Shown: positions 41,091 through 55,186, counted from the first letter of the stretch. The stretch is 64,000 bases of DNA from Morella rubra (GCA_003952965.2 CM025850.1:11103555-11167554); one strand, 5' to 3'. Notes: a model not told the origin generated them from the letters alone. Program-made: numbers and translations.

Positions 41091-44000
41091 TTAGGGAGAA
41101 GTCATGCATATTAGCAACTTTCTGCATACTTTTCGGACCTCGAGGGAGGGGTCTGACAAAGATATACTCAAAAGTACAGATCTAGCTTCTAGTAGTGCTC
41201 CTGATATACCGGCCAGAATCACATCATCACTGGCCATGAGAGATGCCACTAGCTTTGCGCCTGCCATCCTTTCCTGATGAACAATAGGAGGCAACACAAA
41301 GATAGGCGTTAAATGGAAGAATATTTAGCACAACTAGTTTTACCCCTGTTTTCATTTACTGCATCAACTCCCTTTCCAGCACCAATATCAACTTAATTTG
41401 CAAGCGAAATTACAAAATCCCCGCTAGATTGTAGCCATATTCAAAACAGTGTCAAACTGTCGTAAAAAATTGTCAATGCCAACTCCACCCACACCTCCAC
41501 CCCAATCCCCCCAAAGACACGAATGAGAGAGAGAGCTTTCAGTGAGAGTTTTAGCAGATCAGATGAGTACGGAAGAACTGCATTCTTCAAATGGTAGACA
41601 GATGAAAAGAGAACCTGGATTAAACTAGGATTTAATTACCTTTTCTGATTCATTTCTGAGAGCTTTCAGTGAGAGTTTTAGCAGATCAGATGAGTAAGGA
41701 AGAACTGCATTCTTCAAATGGTAGACAGATGAAAAGAGAACCTGGATGCATGCAGCTCTTATCTCTGACTGCACTATCACCTGCAACATTGGATAGCACT
41801 TGTAAGAAGCAAACAAGAGAAAAGGAAACTTGGAGAAAGAGACCTTTGCACAGAACTGAAAGCAATCAGAATCGACATATGATTATATTTGATAAGTGAA
41901 CTGCAGCAGCTTGTTGATCTTGAAGGAACATTCGGTACCTCAACAGAACCAATGAGACATGGAAGAACCTTCCTAGCAAAGGGTTTCTTGCCAGAGTCGG
42001 ATATCTTCTGGCACGCACTGATGAGAACATTAGCCATGCACAAACGGAATGCCAGTTGGAGTGGTTCCTCAATAGCACAGGGTTTAGTACACCACTCTGA
42101 GGTTGAAACATCTTCATTCTTCTCATGGACCAATTGATGGATCACATTAGTAAGGGTAGAATTTTTTGAGGCAGCATCCCCTGTATTTGAGCTGAAGATA
42201 TCAAAATGCGCCTAATCATCAATATTTATGTTCATAATAAGGATAATAAACCACCCAGCACCACCTTTCTTCACTAGAGTAATATTCTCTGACGTTGAGG
42301 CAATTGATTCTGGAGTTCTGAATTCAGCACATATCATTAGTGCTAGACAATCGATGCATCCATGTTGTGTTTTGGAAACTGAGGGAAAAATATACTTGCA
42401 GCCGTTAATCACATACAGATAAACAGGAATCACTGAAAAAAAAAAACTGGGACAAGAGAAGAAATGAAGTGATTTAGTTACATACTTTCATCTCCATTCT
42501 GTGAAGGCCATAAGAGTATTGTTTCTAGTGTCTTCCTAATCTTGAGCATAACAGGATGGGTAACTGAATCCCTGCCTCTGATCTAAAATTTAGAAGAAAC
42601 CTTCACTTTAGCCTTGCATACTCGGAGGTGATGATGCTTACTGTTAAAGCAATTGAGAAAAAAAAAAAAGTACTTCTCAAGTCATTGTATGTACTAGCCA
42701 GCATAAGATGCTTACCGTAAGGGAAGTACAAACTGAAAACAAACAAGCTTTTATCTTCAGTGTATCGTGAGAAGCTGCTGCATGCTCTAATTCAGAGCAA
42801 AGAAATGGAAATAGCACCTACAGAAACGGAAGGCAGAGAGAGTCAAAAACAGTTGAACATAAAAATTGAGTAGGTAGATAACTAAAATCATAACAATAAA
42901 CAAGAAAGCAACATCCGAGTCAAAACACTCTATGACTGGTTTATATAAACATCTTGAAGAATAACCTTTCATATAGCAATATTATATGTGTCTTTATGAA
43001 ACAGAGAAGAAAAAAGAATGTAAAAGTTCTTCCAAACCCTTGTACATAGGTTTTGGATACTTGCGTCTTTAGAGCTTAAAGTTGCATTTCGCAAGGCATT
43101 TTCCTTGAGAGTTGGGTTTACACTTCTGGAAGTATACCTCAAATATCTTTCAGTGATTATATAGAAGGGACACAACTAATTGTTTCCAGCAAGTAAAACC
43201 AACACTAGTTACCTTTTTCCATTTAGAAACTATTCCAAAAAAGAAGAAGAAACAGCAGTCAGTCCCGCTAGCATAAGCCAAGTAGACGCACTAATAATGA
43301 GGTTGGGCAAGGTTTCCACATACCTGGGGGTGAATGCGACCACAGAGCTCAGCAGCAAGTTTCCGTACATCTTCAAATTCAAACGCATGAAATGCCCTAA
43401 AGAACAGAAACCAAAAAATCAGAATCGCTTATTTGTTATACTGAAGCTTGATTAAGGTTAAACTTGTGAATCCACCTGTTTAGAAGAAGAGCAGCAACAC
43501 TATCAGGATTGTTGAGATCTCCATACCCTGCTATTGCCCCAAAAGTGTATATAAAAGCATTATAGCTCGAAAATATGCAAAAATGCATCATTATGATTAA
43601 TCAGTGACTCAAAGCTGTGAAACATGATTTTTATGCAGGGAACTAATAGATAGATCTTGATTTCTACACCATTCAAACTTCCTACTAATCACCATAGGAT
43701 TGATCCATTTTAGATGTAGAGTTCATGGGAAAAAAATCAATGTTCAGCTGCAACAGAACTGTGGGGTTGGCCCTTTTGGTATATCCTGGAAATGAAATAC
43801 CACTAAAAAAGGAAGTTCAAAGATTTCTTTGACCTTCTTCAAATTACATGTACCAAAATGCTGGACCTCTCTCTTAAATATTTAGAAGAGAAAACCATGA
43901 AATCAATTTCTAGGATTTGTAATAGACACAGTCTATTTTGTAAGATGAAAAGCTTTTGTTTCGGTGAAGAGGAAAACCAGACATGCACCAAGCCAAGATT

Positions 44001-47000
44001 TGCCGTTTGCAATAAGAAGAGTGGTATGGTCTAAACTCCATGCACTAAAATCATCCTCCCATGTAAGGAAGCAAAGACTTGCACACGAACTTGTTTTCCA
44101 AATTTATTCTACTTTTACAAGGGACCACAAAAAAGAGATCTTGGTAAATCATTAATGCTATTGTTAAATCACATTAAATCTAAAAGGTTTGAACATTGAA
44201 GAAACATTTAGGAAAGGGTGATGCGACTGCTAGATGGTAAAATATTAAAGGTGAAAAAGTATCAACAATTATTTTCCCCAATGATTTTGCAGTCACAAAC
44301 AGACCTTGACAGCTCAATGAGAAAATCATGCAATCAATTGGAAGAAGCTCTAAATTGTTAAGGAAAGCAAGGAAAAAGAAGCTTATAGAGGGCAGCAAAG
44401 TATACCACGCATACTGTCTTCAATGAGAAGTCGATCATAGATGATGGACGAATTAAGGTCATTAAAAATTCTCAGTGGAAGCATCCTGATTAGGAGTAAT
44501 GGGCAAAGGCGCTCAAAAAGAGATTGCTGCATTTTCACAGAATCTTGATTGGTATAGGAACTGTTCTCCCATCTGCATAAAAAGCTTTTATCAATCCTAC
44601 TGAAGTAAATGGGCAGAATGGGTCAGAAACAAGAAGACAGTCACTTCGATAGGAGATCAAAATTCTATAAGGGTATATCCCAACATATATTTCACACAGA
44701 GATCCAGCATTTCTGCCCAACAGTTGCAGATCCTTTTCAGAAGTATTTCTGCTACTTAGCTCACGACTGTGGTGAAGTACAGGAGTGCTGCTGAAGTTAA
44801 CAGATTTAGACAAACAAACTAGTAGGATCCACTCACAACTCACAAGAATTAAGAACAAACAAGAACTAAAAGCCAGAATATCGCAATTTACTCACTCTTC
44901 CTGTCCTTTCATCTGCAATAAAACACGATGGATGACTACATCACCAGCTTCTCCTAGGTGCTCACTAATATAACTCAGGAACCTAACAATAATTGCATTT
45001 GATGGCTCTGCAAACAACTTGTCAATCAATGGTCCAATCAAACAGTGCCAGTCTTGAACCTGTGATATTTCAAAAAAAAAAGAGAAAAAAAAAGTAGGAA
45101 GCTTTTAGCAGACTCAACTTTCTCAAAATCTGAGCTACATCCAATTCATTTAGTTTGCTTTAGTGGGATCAAGGACAGCAGCAAAAGCTAAAAATGATTG
45201 CGCGCAAAGGGCGGAACAGTTATGATATATCTGCCAACTGTTTGCACCACCACATACAAAAAAGGAAGACATATGCGTACTTGTTGACTGCAAGGGACAA
45301 CCACCACAATCAGGTGGCAGACTAAAATGAGATCAAAGTCAAGGCTTCAAAACTGAAAAAATGGAATGTTACACAGAAATTGATTGAGCACATCAAAACT
45401 CTTACTAGGACTTATGAGAGAGTTGTAAAGCCAATTGAGTAGCAAAAATAAAGAGCATAAGCACCAATGGAAATTGTTGAGTCGATTTCTGTGTAGATAG
45501 CTCATTAGAGTGCATGTCCCATTGCGTATGCATGCATGTGTGTGTGACATAAAACTCAAAGACTCCATGTTATTTCATATATCTTCATTCTCATGGGCAT
45601 ACTATTAACATTGGAAGAAGCCACTAGGGTACATCTTGACATGCTATGATTTTATTTCAGCAACTGCTAGATAGGCTGCAGTTTGGATGTCCTTTCTTGT
45701 TTGAGAGGGGGGAGGCATCTTACTATCTGCGATTCTGTAGTCTAGAATTATGGATTGACCAAAAATGATCTCATGTGATGTGAGTGTGTGTGTGTGTGGG
45801 TGGGTAAGAGAGAGAGAGCATATGCAATGCACGTCAAAATCAGGTCCTACACTATGCGTTCAGACCCACAATTAAAACACAACAGAAGTAGCAAAGAAAC
45901 AAAGACATTAACAACAAACATGGATGCGTGTTCATACCTAACATGTATAAAGAAAACACTCCGCACAACAAGGGAGAGCCTAAGCATCACCAAAGGCAAG
46001 AAAAACATGCAGATTATAACCACTTTATGGTAGCGAGATCTTACACTTTTTGACCACTCTGCGATCAGCCTGAACACTCGATCACCATCAAACTTTGATC
46101 CTGTCACAGTTACAAAAGGTTGAGTACAACAGAGAAGACAAAAGGCTTTACACCGGATCTCATGGATGCTTGATTTGGCCTTTTAAAGATGGAAGCTGGG
46201 ACAAAAATTACTGAAAAATGAAAAATAAAATAGAATAATAAGAAAAATCTAGTTCTAGACATCAAACCTAGGTTTTATATGTATCACAACTAAGACTTCC
46301 TTGGCACACAACTCCGAGGACTGCAGACAAACCTCACGAATTTTCAAAAAACTTGCTCTCCATAGAATTGAAAGCAAGTCCTAAATATTTATATAAGGCA
46401 TACTGAAATATAACTTCACCTTCGTGGACTTTGACTCCTGAGCTTATCCTAGATAACTATTATAATGGAAATAGCATCCCAATGACATGATAAGACCCAA
46501 TGAAAAACCTAAAGGACCAAAAACACTACCCATGTCGATAAAGATTAGAATTATATAAATACTCTTGATTCCTAGATTGAAATAAAAATGGCTTCTTGCA
46601 GTCTACTTCAGAAACTGTATTAAGTTAATAGTAATATACTGTTGCGCACATACAAGCGAACGTTAACAATCTAATAGTGAAAGAGGTCAATAGATGTAGA
46701 TATCCAACAGAGCTAGAGCTCCATTTTTGGGGTAAGCATCGAGACATTCGACCTGAAAACTCGGATTGTCATAATTTAAGATCGCAAGAGACACTACATA
46801 ACTCACATTGAGAAAGTGGATTCATAATCCAAGGGAAAAAATCATTGGCAAACCAAGTAAGGAGAAAATCACACACAGAAAGTTCTCTCACATTAAAAAA
46901 AAAAAAAAAAAACAAACAAACAAACCTTCCCCTTTAGCTACATTGATTTGTGGAAGATCTAGGCTTCGGTTGAGGTTGCTGCAAGAAAAAAGGGGAGGCA

Positions 47001-50000
47001 GAGAAGAGGAGAGAGAGAGGGGGGGGTAAGTAAAAAGCTGTCAAATACGCTATTATTCCGAAGCAGAAGCTTCAACCGATCAGATAGTTCCATGAACAAA
47101 AGGACTTCCATTTTGATCCTGATTAATGAAATCTTAAGAGTTAGAAGTGGAAAAAAGACCAAAATACCTCAGACAATCGAGCACCATACAGATAACTTCA
47201 ACTTTCTGATTATGATATTTGAGCACCTTAATGAAGGCATCACCAGCGGATGACTGGACTCCTTCATCCAAAGAGCAGACAAGACGGACTAATCCTGGCA
47301 AAACTAATGAAGGCTCTGCATGGAGAATCATAAATTCAGCGATACAGATCATATTACCCAAAGCAGATGACTATTTACGATTCCTTACAAGAACAATAAC
47401 ATTAACAACTTCCAAGAAGATTGAAACTAGCTAGTAATGCAGGTCAGATGTGTTACAGATACAGTAGGCACCATATGCACAACTGATATACTACAGAAAA
47501 TATTGAAATCGAACTATGAGAAGCCAATGTGAAAATAAATTGACCCAGTTAACTAGAAGTCACATATACCCAAACAGACAGGTATATATTTGTCTGCATA
47601 TATATTCCAACCAGAGACTACAAGTAAACAGAGGACATGTATGCAGTTGCGACTAATGGAGGAAGGGATAGAATAAAACAAAAAACTGAACAGGATGGTG
47701 AAGGCCTATAAGCACAAATTACATTGTTTCCCTGTAGGAAATACACATGGATCCTCTTGGCAATATCACTATAACAGCAAAAGGATAAATAAATAAATAT
47801 GATTTCAGTTACTTCTCTTTTTCAAGGCATCCAACAGACTTCTGCAAATCCAAGAGACATCAGAAAGACTAAGGCCACTTGGTGGATTCATGAAGACATA
47901 CATTCTAGAGAGGCCAAATACCTAAGACATTCTTTTTTTTTTATATATAAGTAAGCTTTAAAATTGTAGAAATCAGATAAATACCTAAGACATTCATGGG
48001 AGCAAGCTCGACTTACCTTTCAAGCTGTTTAAAAAATAGATATTCACAAAGTAACTCTCATTACCACCACTAAAAGCATGGAAACCCAAATACCCCCGCA
48101 TTGTTCCAATTCATTCTACATATTATGTTATCTTAAATATCAACACGGAAACATGCAGTTTTGAGATTTTTCAAGGGTATCATTTGATATTATTGGGGAA
48201 GTTAAAATGCTCTCTTCCAAATGAGTATTCCTGATACCATTGGGTCTTAAGCCACAGAGTCTGCTACACCTTCAGAAGAAGCTTCAGCTCCATTTTTGCA
48301 GACGTCCTCTGTACAAGGAAGAATGATGCGATTGCAGGATGTTATTCCAATCAGCAGAAGTCATTCAGAAGCTGAATGTCAAATCTTTGTTCGAATGATT
48401 CCTGAAACAATTCCTCCCTCTTCTACCTAATGCACCATTTCAGATTTAGCATTTTTTGTTCTCATTTTTATCTTTTTCTCCCCTTTGATATATCTTAAAT
48501 AGTATATGTCTGCTCAGAATTCCTGTTATACTGTTTATGCATAGGGAATCAAACAACGTGGACTGAGAAGGGTAAAGAACGTTTTTTTGCTCCCAATTAT
48601 CCTGATACATCTCACTAGGACATTGAAAGTACTGGAGTGTGTCTAGATGGCTGAAAGAGGAAACGCTCATGCTTTTCAGTTGCATGCTCCAATCAATGGT
48701 AATATGCTTTAGCAACATGAGATAACTAAGGTCTCTAAATAATAATCATTCACCCAATCTGAGCAGCGAGTTGTCTGTTTCAAAGCTTAATCTCACAATG
48801 CTTTTAACAAGTATAAACCTATTCACGTACTAAACTCAAATTGATAAACACCAGAATACTAAAGAAATGTCCAGAAAATTTTGAAGAAGACTAATCCTAA
48901 AACATTTCAGATAGTCAAGACCAACCGAGCATTGGAAGCAAACTAGATGACTGTTCCCGAATTAAATATTCTCCATCTCCAAGGCACTCCAGCAATCGGT
49001 TTGCTATATCTTGCCTGCCATAGTCGTGGGAGGAGGAGAATTGTGAAAATGACAGAAGATGAAAAATCATTAGATATTATGAGCTATTAAAGCAGTCTTA
49101 TACCATGCCAAATGAGGAAGTTCATTTAATGAATCAGATGACATGCGAATGAGTTCTGACATAACATCAAGAGCATTCCTCCGCCGCAGAACATTCCCAG
49201 AAGCTATTCGCTTTAGAACTTCTTGAACACAATGACTATTTCTGCTCCTGAAGAATCATTAGTGCACGTGAGGTTTTCACCACAAAGAAGGCTATGAATT
49301 TGTTGCTACACATGTATTAGAAGGTTGAAAGAATGGAAAGAGTACACTGAGCAATATTCTGCTATGAGCATAACAACAGCTCTAGCCGTGCCATCCCGCT
49401 CGTCTAGAAGGTTAAGCAGAGGTGGCAGCACAGAATCCATCAGTTTAGTGTCAGCGAGACTGCTTCCAGATGAATCAGACGTGAAAAAGACGGCCTTAAA
49501 TATGCAAACAACCCCGTCTATCACATCTTCATCCGCACAATTCAGCTTCAAAAAGCAGGGAAGAAAAAAGGAGTAAGAATGACCATATGTTTTGCCTTCC
49601 TTACTGGATGATCCCCATGTTTTTTTCATGAGGTCTAGAACCCATTAGGGGTTCCAACCATAGCTCTATTACTAAATTTTAGAAACAAGTGATTCAATGG
49701 TAGACTATAACCTAACTGCAATTGCATGAGTACCAAGAGGGCACGATAGAATGCAACCAACTCGTCTACCAAAATTTATCAAGAGAAATGTTAGGCCATC
49801 TTGTATGATCATTCCGCAAACTAAAGGTCTAAAAAAGACCTAAAAGAACTTTGACACCTGTTATATAACCAACAACTGATTCTGATATCCTCACAATCAA
49901 GTTTTCACTGATTTGGGGTGCATGTATTTTTGATATTATAGTGCTCAAACTCCATATAAGGTCTTAACCTCCAGTATTTTTGCATCAAATGGCCACTCTC

Positions 50001-52895
50001 AAGGCTTTAAATCCAGAAAATTACACTTGGAAGCCTGGGATGTATTAACGCTTAAGACAATGGCCTGTAGAGCCTTCGATGAATTAATATATAGATAAAC
50101 TTAAGATGGAAAATATGCATGAACCATGAAGTTGCACATGAGCTTAAGTATAACTACCTGTGGTAAAAGAAAATGGGATATCTGCATCCCATATTCCACA
50201 GCCGTGCCTTTAAATCTCTTGCTGTCTAAACGCCCCACTAGAAGGCATAAACAATTCAGAAAAAATTTCCTGGTCTCCAAACCAGCATCCTTGTTATCAG
50301 TATGCCCTCCAGTATCACTGTCCGTATAATACTGCATGAAAGAGATAGATTGCAACATTTTTTGAGGAAAAAATAGAGGTAATTCATCATTCTACTGACA
50401 ATGCAGACACAAGATACTGATATACTGCATATCTGACCTGGATGCCAGATAAGTACTGGTCTAACAGTTCCTTATAATGCTGAGAAAACTTCTGATCTTC
50501 CAAGTGCAATAGCATTCCATAATGCTTCCAACAAGAAGAAAGTAACATTACTCCAGTCTTTAGAATCTTCGGGCCTGTCTTCCATGTTGTAGATGAAAGA
50601 AATCATAATATATAGAAACTTAGATACTAAGATGTACGATGCCCAAAACACGCAATGGGTATTGGACCTGCCTCATCTTGAAAGCCACCATAATGGCCTT
50701 TTATCTCTTGCAACCACTTGAGCACTTTCTCCAATCCTTTAGCATATAAAGGTCGACTTTTTCTACTCCACTGCAGAGCATGGTAAAAGCATATATGCTA
50801 TGATCTTTGGTTGTTAAATAAACTTTAAGCACCATGCCGTGCAATCAAATTAGTGTTTGAAGCAAGTTATATGTAACTTGGAAAGAGTAGAATCCATATC
50901 AAAGATTTCAAGAAACATGCCAAATAAGGCAATGCTTCAGTATCAAAATGTACAGCCCCTGAACCCTTTTTCATGGGGCCTTCTTTAGAACATCACTGTC
51001 TAAAATGAACATAGTAATTGCATGAAGTTACGCACAACTACAAAAAACTACTCATTTTCACGTGAAATTCCTCCAATCGTCTATCAGGATACAGTGTAAA
51101 AACTTCTCATTTCTATTCTGAACCTCGTGGGAAAAAAATTACTACTGGACAGCGTGAGGGAAAGTTGTGAGGAACCAGAAAAGAAAAAGAAGAGCGAAAA
51201 AACCAGGTACATGTCACTGAAGACACATTTTCAAACAAACTCTTCGATTTCAGTAATGTATTGTATTTCATCCAGACAGGGGGTACTAATATCAGTTAGT
51301 TATCTGTTTGCTTTTTCTTAATCAAGATTCTAGATTTTAAATAAAGGGTTTGGTTTGTGTCCAAATGTATGGCGTCAACAAAGGTTACTTTTCTTTTCGC
51401 TTTTTTCATAATTAGTCTTTTCCCTAAAGAAATCCACCATTCTACTCATACAACGAAAACCGACGAATCTTTAACTCAGGATCCAATTAAATGCAGGAGC
51501 CAAATTAAGAGCACAAAAAGAATAGAACATACAGCAAGGAGTCTCTGCAATAAATTTATGAGTTGCTCTAAATGATCCCAAAGTAAAGAGTCCATTTCCA
51601 AGTTTGGGACCTCGGAAGATTTTGAAACTGGTTTTGTTTTATTAACACCAGAAGATGCTGGCATTAAAGTAATCGGCCGATTCAAAGCACTTGACTTTGA
51701 TGTCTGACTCTTGCTGGGAACCTTTTTTGTCAGTGCTTCAGTAAGAGCTAAAATACAATCGGCAGCAGACACTGCGAGCCGAGATGGCAACTCAAATCCT
51801 CCCTGCAAAGTGCTACAGAAACATGCAGTCAAACAAGCAAGCAAAGAAAGAAAACAAGGCATTAATTGCAACAAATGGCCTCCGAAGGTGATCCGTACCT
51901 TCCTTTACGTATAATACTTAAAAGATGCGACATACAGGAACAAAGTATCTTCAAAAGATCAATGTACCTCTCCCTTATTCCTGTCGTAAGTGAAAAGTAG
52001 CAAGTCCATCAATCTTTCACACCGAGTATAAAACGTTTGATTATACAATGGGCTTCTGTATACCTTAAAACACAACTAAACTAATATAATGCTAAGGTTT
52101 TATCGTTTCTTTTGAATACTACCAAATACCTCAATTCAAAACAGTTAACACCCGCAACCATCAGACCATTACCAAGGCCCGACCTAGCGGAGGCAAATAG
52201 TACATTTTGGAAATAGAAGATGAGATGTGTGTTTACCATTCATTGCATATTGGGAAACGGAGCTCTCGTACTCGACAAGATTGCGGACTAGAATGCACCA
52301 GCCGAGCGCGATGTAACGGTCATCTTTTCTCACAACAATGTTAGCAAGATTCGTCGCCAGAGCTTGAAACAGAAGCTCATCTTGAAAGAGCCAATTAATA
52401 ACTATCAGAGCCTGCCCTCCATTCTTCGTCTCCTTGCACCTCAATGACTTTTGTCGAAGACAAACAAAAATTATTTCAATGAGCAAATTTTGAAGATTAA
52501 AAGTGAACGAAGAAATGCATGAGGGAATAGAATACATGTTCAATCATGGGAACAAGGATTTGATCCATTGCTTCCTTGTCCTCAACGGCGTCGATTATGT
52601 ACTTGTGCAAAAACCAGAGAGAGTCCTCCAAAGAACCTGCAAAAATTCTCAGTGAGGATGACCATACAAGCTTCAAGAAGTAAAATGAACGACAATCTCC
52701 TGCGTCGTGAAAGTCCGTTTGTAGCTTAGAAGTACCGAGTGCGGCTCTTTCAGAGCCCGGAGAGAGGCGAGAAACGGCGTCGTAGAGTTTTTTGGTGCGA
52801 GCACTGAGCAGAGTGCTCATGACGCGGCCAACGGTTACGGCTACCATGGATTCCGGTGGCAGCGATTCCCATATTAACTGCTGCTCCTCTTCCAT
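41091..52895 (-). CDS. ARM/HEAT-repeat superfamily protein (At3g57570-like), function unknown
   Basis: A large alpha-solenoid protein of about 1,090 residues. Exons 5' to 3': 52895-52736, 52636-52536, 52447-52237, 51980-51899, 51812-51533, 50770-50668, 50574-50438, 50331-50158, 49545-49346, 49247-49104, 49014-48926, 47315-47168, 46978-46926, 46100-46045, 45059-44896, 44572-44406, 43527-43476, 43396-43324, 42817-42716, 42582-42486, 42378-42265, about 42180-41939, 41780-41640, 41273-41091. Phases close. The junction between exons 21 and 22 has alternatives (exon 22 could begin at 42191 or 42211 with another donor). Helical repeat-like segments recur (DELLFQALATNLANIVV, PLLNLLDERDGTARAVV, RVLLQMKG, RLCPLLLIRMLPLRIFND, HGCIDCLALMICAEF, IRAACIQVLFSSVYHL). 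There is no catalytic motif. I recall a homologue at Arabidopsis At3g57570. It is distinct from TTI1. Intron 1 is only 99 bp and frame-preserving. Confidence 0.85.
41531..41747. repeat. 90-bp internal piece of ARM-gene exon 23 duplicated into intron 23
   Basis: 41531-41620 is a copy of 41658-41747 with essentially one visible mismatch (GAGTACGG versus GAGTAAGG). The upper copy lies wholly inside exon 23 (41640-41780). The lower copy lies in the downstream intron without its own splice sites, as a truncated exon echo. Confidence 0.93.
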
Positions 52896-53335
52896 TGCTT
52901 TATGCTGTTGGTTTTGCGCAAACATTTATATAATTTTCGGTTTAATTCGAACCGAATCGTCTTTATACAATTGCACTGGGATTTAGAGCTTATTAGGGCG
53001 TGCCTATTCGGTGTATTCTGGAGCAGTCCACGCAAGGCTTCGTACTTCGGGAGAGTAGCAGGTCAACGAAAGCAATTTCAAACGTCAGAAAATTAGTTCA
53101 ATCAGGAAACGACGTCGTAGCTAAGTCTCGCCACTGGCTCTTCGCACTTTTAGTTATACCGGGATTTTGTGAACTAGTGCAGAGCGATCCTGTCAATATC
53201 TGGGTTTATCAATATCTAAGCATCCAAACAATTCCAAATGAAGCCCTTGGTCAATATTCCTGTGTATCCCACAGGCGAAACGCAGTTTACTTTCACTTAC
53301 AAACCATAGGGAGCTGAGTCCACCTGCAATGCTTG
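52896..53335. promoter_or_regulatory. Head-to-head intergenic region shared by the ARM gene and MEF1
   Basis: Only 440 bp separate the divergent start codons. Both promoters and 5'UTRs must fit here, so a bidirectional promoter is likely by inference. Short ORFs across it (for example 53000-53317 +) are not supported as genes. Confidence 0.6.
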
Positions 53336-55186
53336 ATGCTTCACCCACTTCCTCAAAGGGACCTCCAATTGACACCCTTCCTTACAATCCCAAACCCACC
53401 TACTCCCGCTCTCCCGACACCCCGACAGAACCCTCTAAACCAACACAACTGTGGACAAAGCTTCAGGGATATATGCAACCTCCTCCTCTCCCTAACCCGC
53501 TCGAGGTCCCTCCTGAAGGGCATCCAACTGCATGCCCACATCATCAAAGCCGGCCTCCAAACCATCCCTCTCATATCCCACCACCTCATCAACTTCTATT
53601 CGAAGTCCCAATTGCCTCTCCTTTCCGGCCAAGTTTTCGATGAGGCCCCACGTAAGTCATCCACCACTTGGAGCTCCGTTATCTCCTCCTTTGCTCAGAA
53701 TGAGTTTCCGTTGCTTGCACTCGAGTTCTTTCGTCGAATGCTGGATACAGGGGTTCGACCTGACGACCACATATTCCCAAGCGCGACGAAGTCGTGCGCT
53801 ATTTTGTGTAGGTGCGATATTGGGCAGTCTATGCATTGCCTAGCTGTGAAGACTGGGTTTGAGTTTGATGTATTTGTGGGAAGCTCTCTGGTTGACATGT
53901 ACGCTAAATGTGGGGAAATCGGACATGCTCGGAAAATGTTTGATGAGATGCCTGAGAAGAATGTGGTTTCTTGGAGTGGTATGATATATGGATACGCTCA
54001 GTTGGGTGACAATGAGGAGGCCTTGAAACTATTTCGGCAAGCTTTGTTCGAACATTTGGATGTTAATGATTTCACATTTTCGAGTGTTATACGGGTTTGT
54101 GGCAATTCAACGCTACTAGAATTGGGGAAGCAAATACATGGGCTTTGCTTTAAGACGAGCTTTGATTCATCGAGCTTTGTCGGTAGTTCCTTGGTTTCGT
54201 TGTACTCGAAGTGTGGAGTTATCGAGGAAGCTTATAGGGTTTTTGGTGATATACCAGTTAGGAATCTTGGTATGTGGAATGCAATGCTGATAGCTTGTGC
54301 TCAGCATGCCCACACAGATAGAGCTTTTGAGCTTTTTAAAGAGATGGAAGGTGCTGGAATGAAGCCAAATTTCATTACCTTTTTGTGTGTGCTATACGCT
54401 TGCAGCCATGCAGGGCTAGTTGAGAAGGGACGGCATTACTTTCAGCTAATGAAGGAGTATGGAATTGAGCCAGGGGATCAGCATTATGCTTCCATGGTAG
54501 ACTTGCTTGGCCGTGCTGGAAAATTGCAGGATGCAGTTTCGATCATTGAGGAAATGCCCATTGAACCAACAGAGTCTGTCTGGGGAGCTTTATTGACTGG
54601 GTGTAGAATTCATGGGAATACTGAATTGGCAGCCTTTGCTGCTGATAAAGTCTTTGAATTGGGTCCTGTGAGCCCAGGCATTCATGTGCTATTGTCTAAT
54701 GCCTACGCCGCTGCTGGACGATGGGAAGAAGCAGCAAAAGCCAGGAAGACTCTAAGGGACCGGGGGATGAAGAAGGAAACTGGTTTGAGCTGGGTTGAGG
54801 AGGGAAATAGGGTACACACATTTGTTTCCGGGGACAGATCTAATGCAAAAACATTAGAAATCTATCAGAAGTTGGAAGAACTAGGTGAGGAAATGGAGAG
54901 AGCTGGTTACGTTGCAGACACGAGTTTTGTGCTGCGAGAAGTGGATGGTGAAGAGAAAAGTCGAACAATTAGGTATCACAGTGAAAGACTGGCTATTGCA
55001 TTTGGGCTCATTACCTTTCCCCCCGAAAGGCCTATCAGGGTTATGAAGAACTTGCGTGTTTGTGGTGATTGTCACACTGCAATCAAGTTCATGTCCAAGT
55101 GCACCGGTCGGGTGATCATTGTGAGGGACAATAACCGGTTCCATAGATTTGATGATGGTAAATGCACGTGTGGAGATTATTGGTGA
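53336..55186 (+). CDS. MEF1: MEF1-like DYW-class pentatricopeptide repeat RNA editing factor
   Basis: An intronless 616-residue PLS-class PPR protein, by memory strongly like Arabidopsis MEF1 (At5g52630), which edits C to U sites in mitochondrial transcripts. The N-terminal ~50 residues are Pro-rich and could include an organelle presequence. PPR/L/S repeats run from about 60 to 425: HAHIIKAGLQTIPLISHHLI, VFVGSSLVDMYAKCGEIGHA, MPEKNVVSWSGMIYGYAQLG, SSFVGSSLVSLYSKCGVIEE, KPNFITFLCVLYACSHAGLV. E/E+ domains follow (ESVWGALLTGCRIHGNTELA, SNAYAAAGRWEEA). The DYW deaminase domain occupies the last ~95 residues, with the zinc motifs HSERLAIAFG (HxE) and CGDCH (CxxC) and the terminal CTCGDYW. The ATG at 53336 is used; other frames give shadow ORFs. 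Confidence 0.93.
   Translation: MLHPLPQRDLQLTPFLTIPNPPTPALPTPRQNPLNQHNCGQSFRDICNLLLSLTRSRSLLKGIQLHAHIIKAGLQTIPLISHHLINFYSKSQLPLLSGQVFDEAPRKSSTTWSSVISSFAQNEFPLLALEFFRRMLDTGVRPDDHIFPSATKSCAILCRCDIGQSMHCLAVKTGFEFDVFVGSSLVDMYAKCGEIGHARKMFDEMPEKNVVSWSGMIYGYAQLGDNEEALKLFRQALFEHLDVNDFTFSSVIRVCGNSTLLELGKQIHGLCFKTSFDSSSFVGSSLVSLYSKCGVIEEAYRVFGDIPVRNLGMWNAMLIACAQHAHTDRAFELFKEMEGAGMKPNFITFLCVLYACSHAGLVEKGRHYFQLMKEYGIEPGDQHYASMVDLLGRAGKLQDAVSIIEEMPIEPTESVWGALLTGCRIHGNTELAAFAADKVFELGPVSPGIHVLLSNAYAAAGRWEEAAKARKTLRDRGMKKETGLSWVEEGNRVHTFVSGDRSNAKTLEIYQKLEELGEEMERAGYVADTSFVLREVDGEEKSRTIRYHSERLAIAFGLITFPPERPIRVMKNLRVCGDCHTAIKFMSKCTGRVIIVRDNNRFHRFDDGKCTCGDYW

Noticed and set aside
53329-53643. 104- and 103-codon ORFs inside MEF1 in other frames
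   Set aside because: Shadows of the Pro-rich MEF1 N-terminus.
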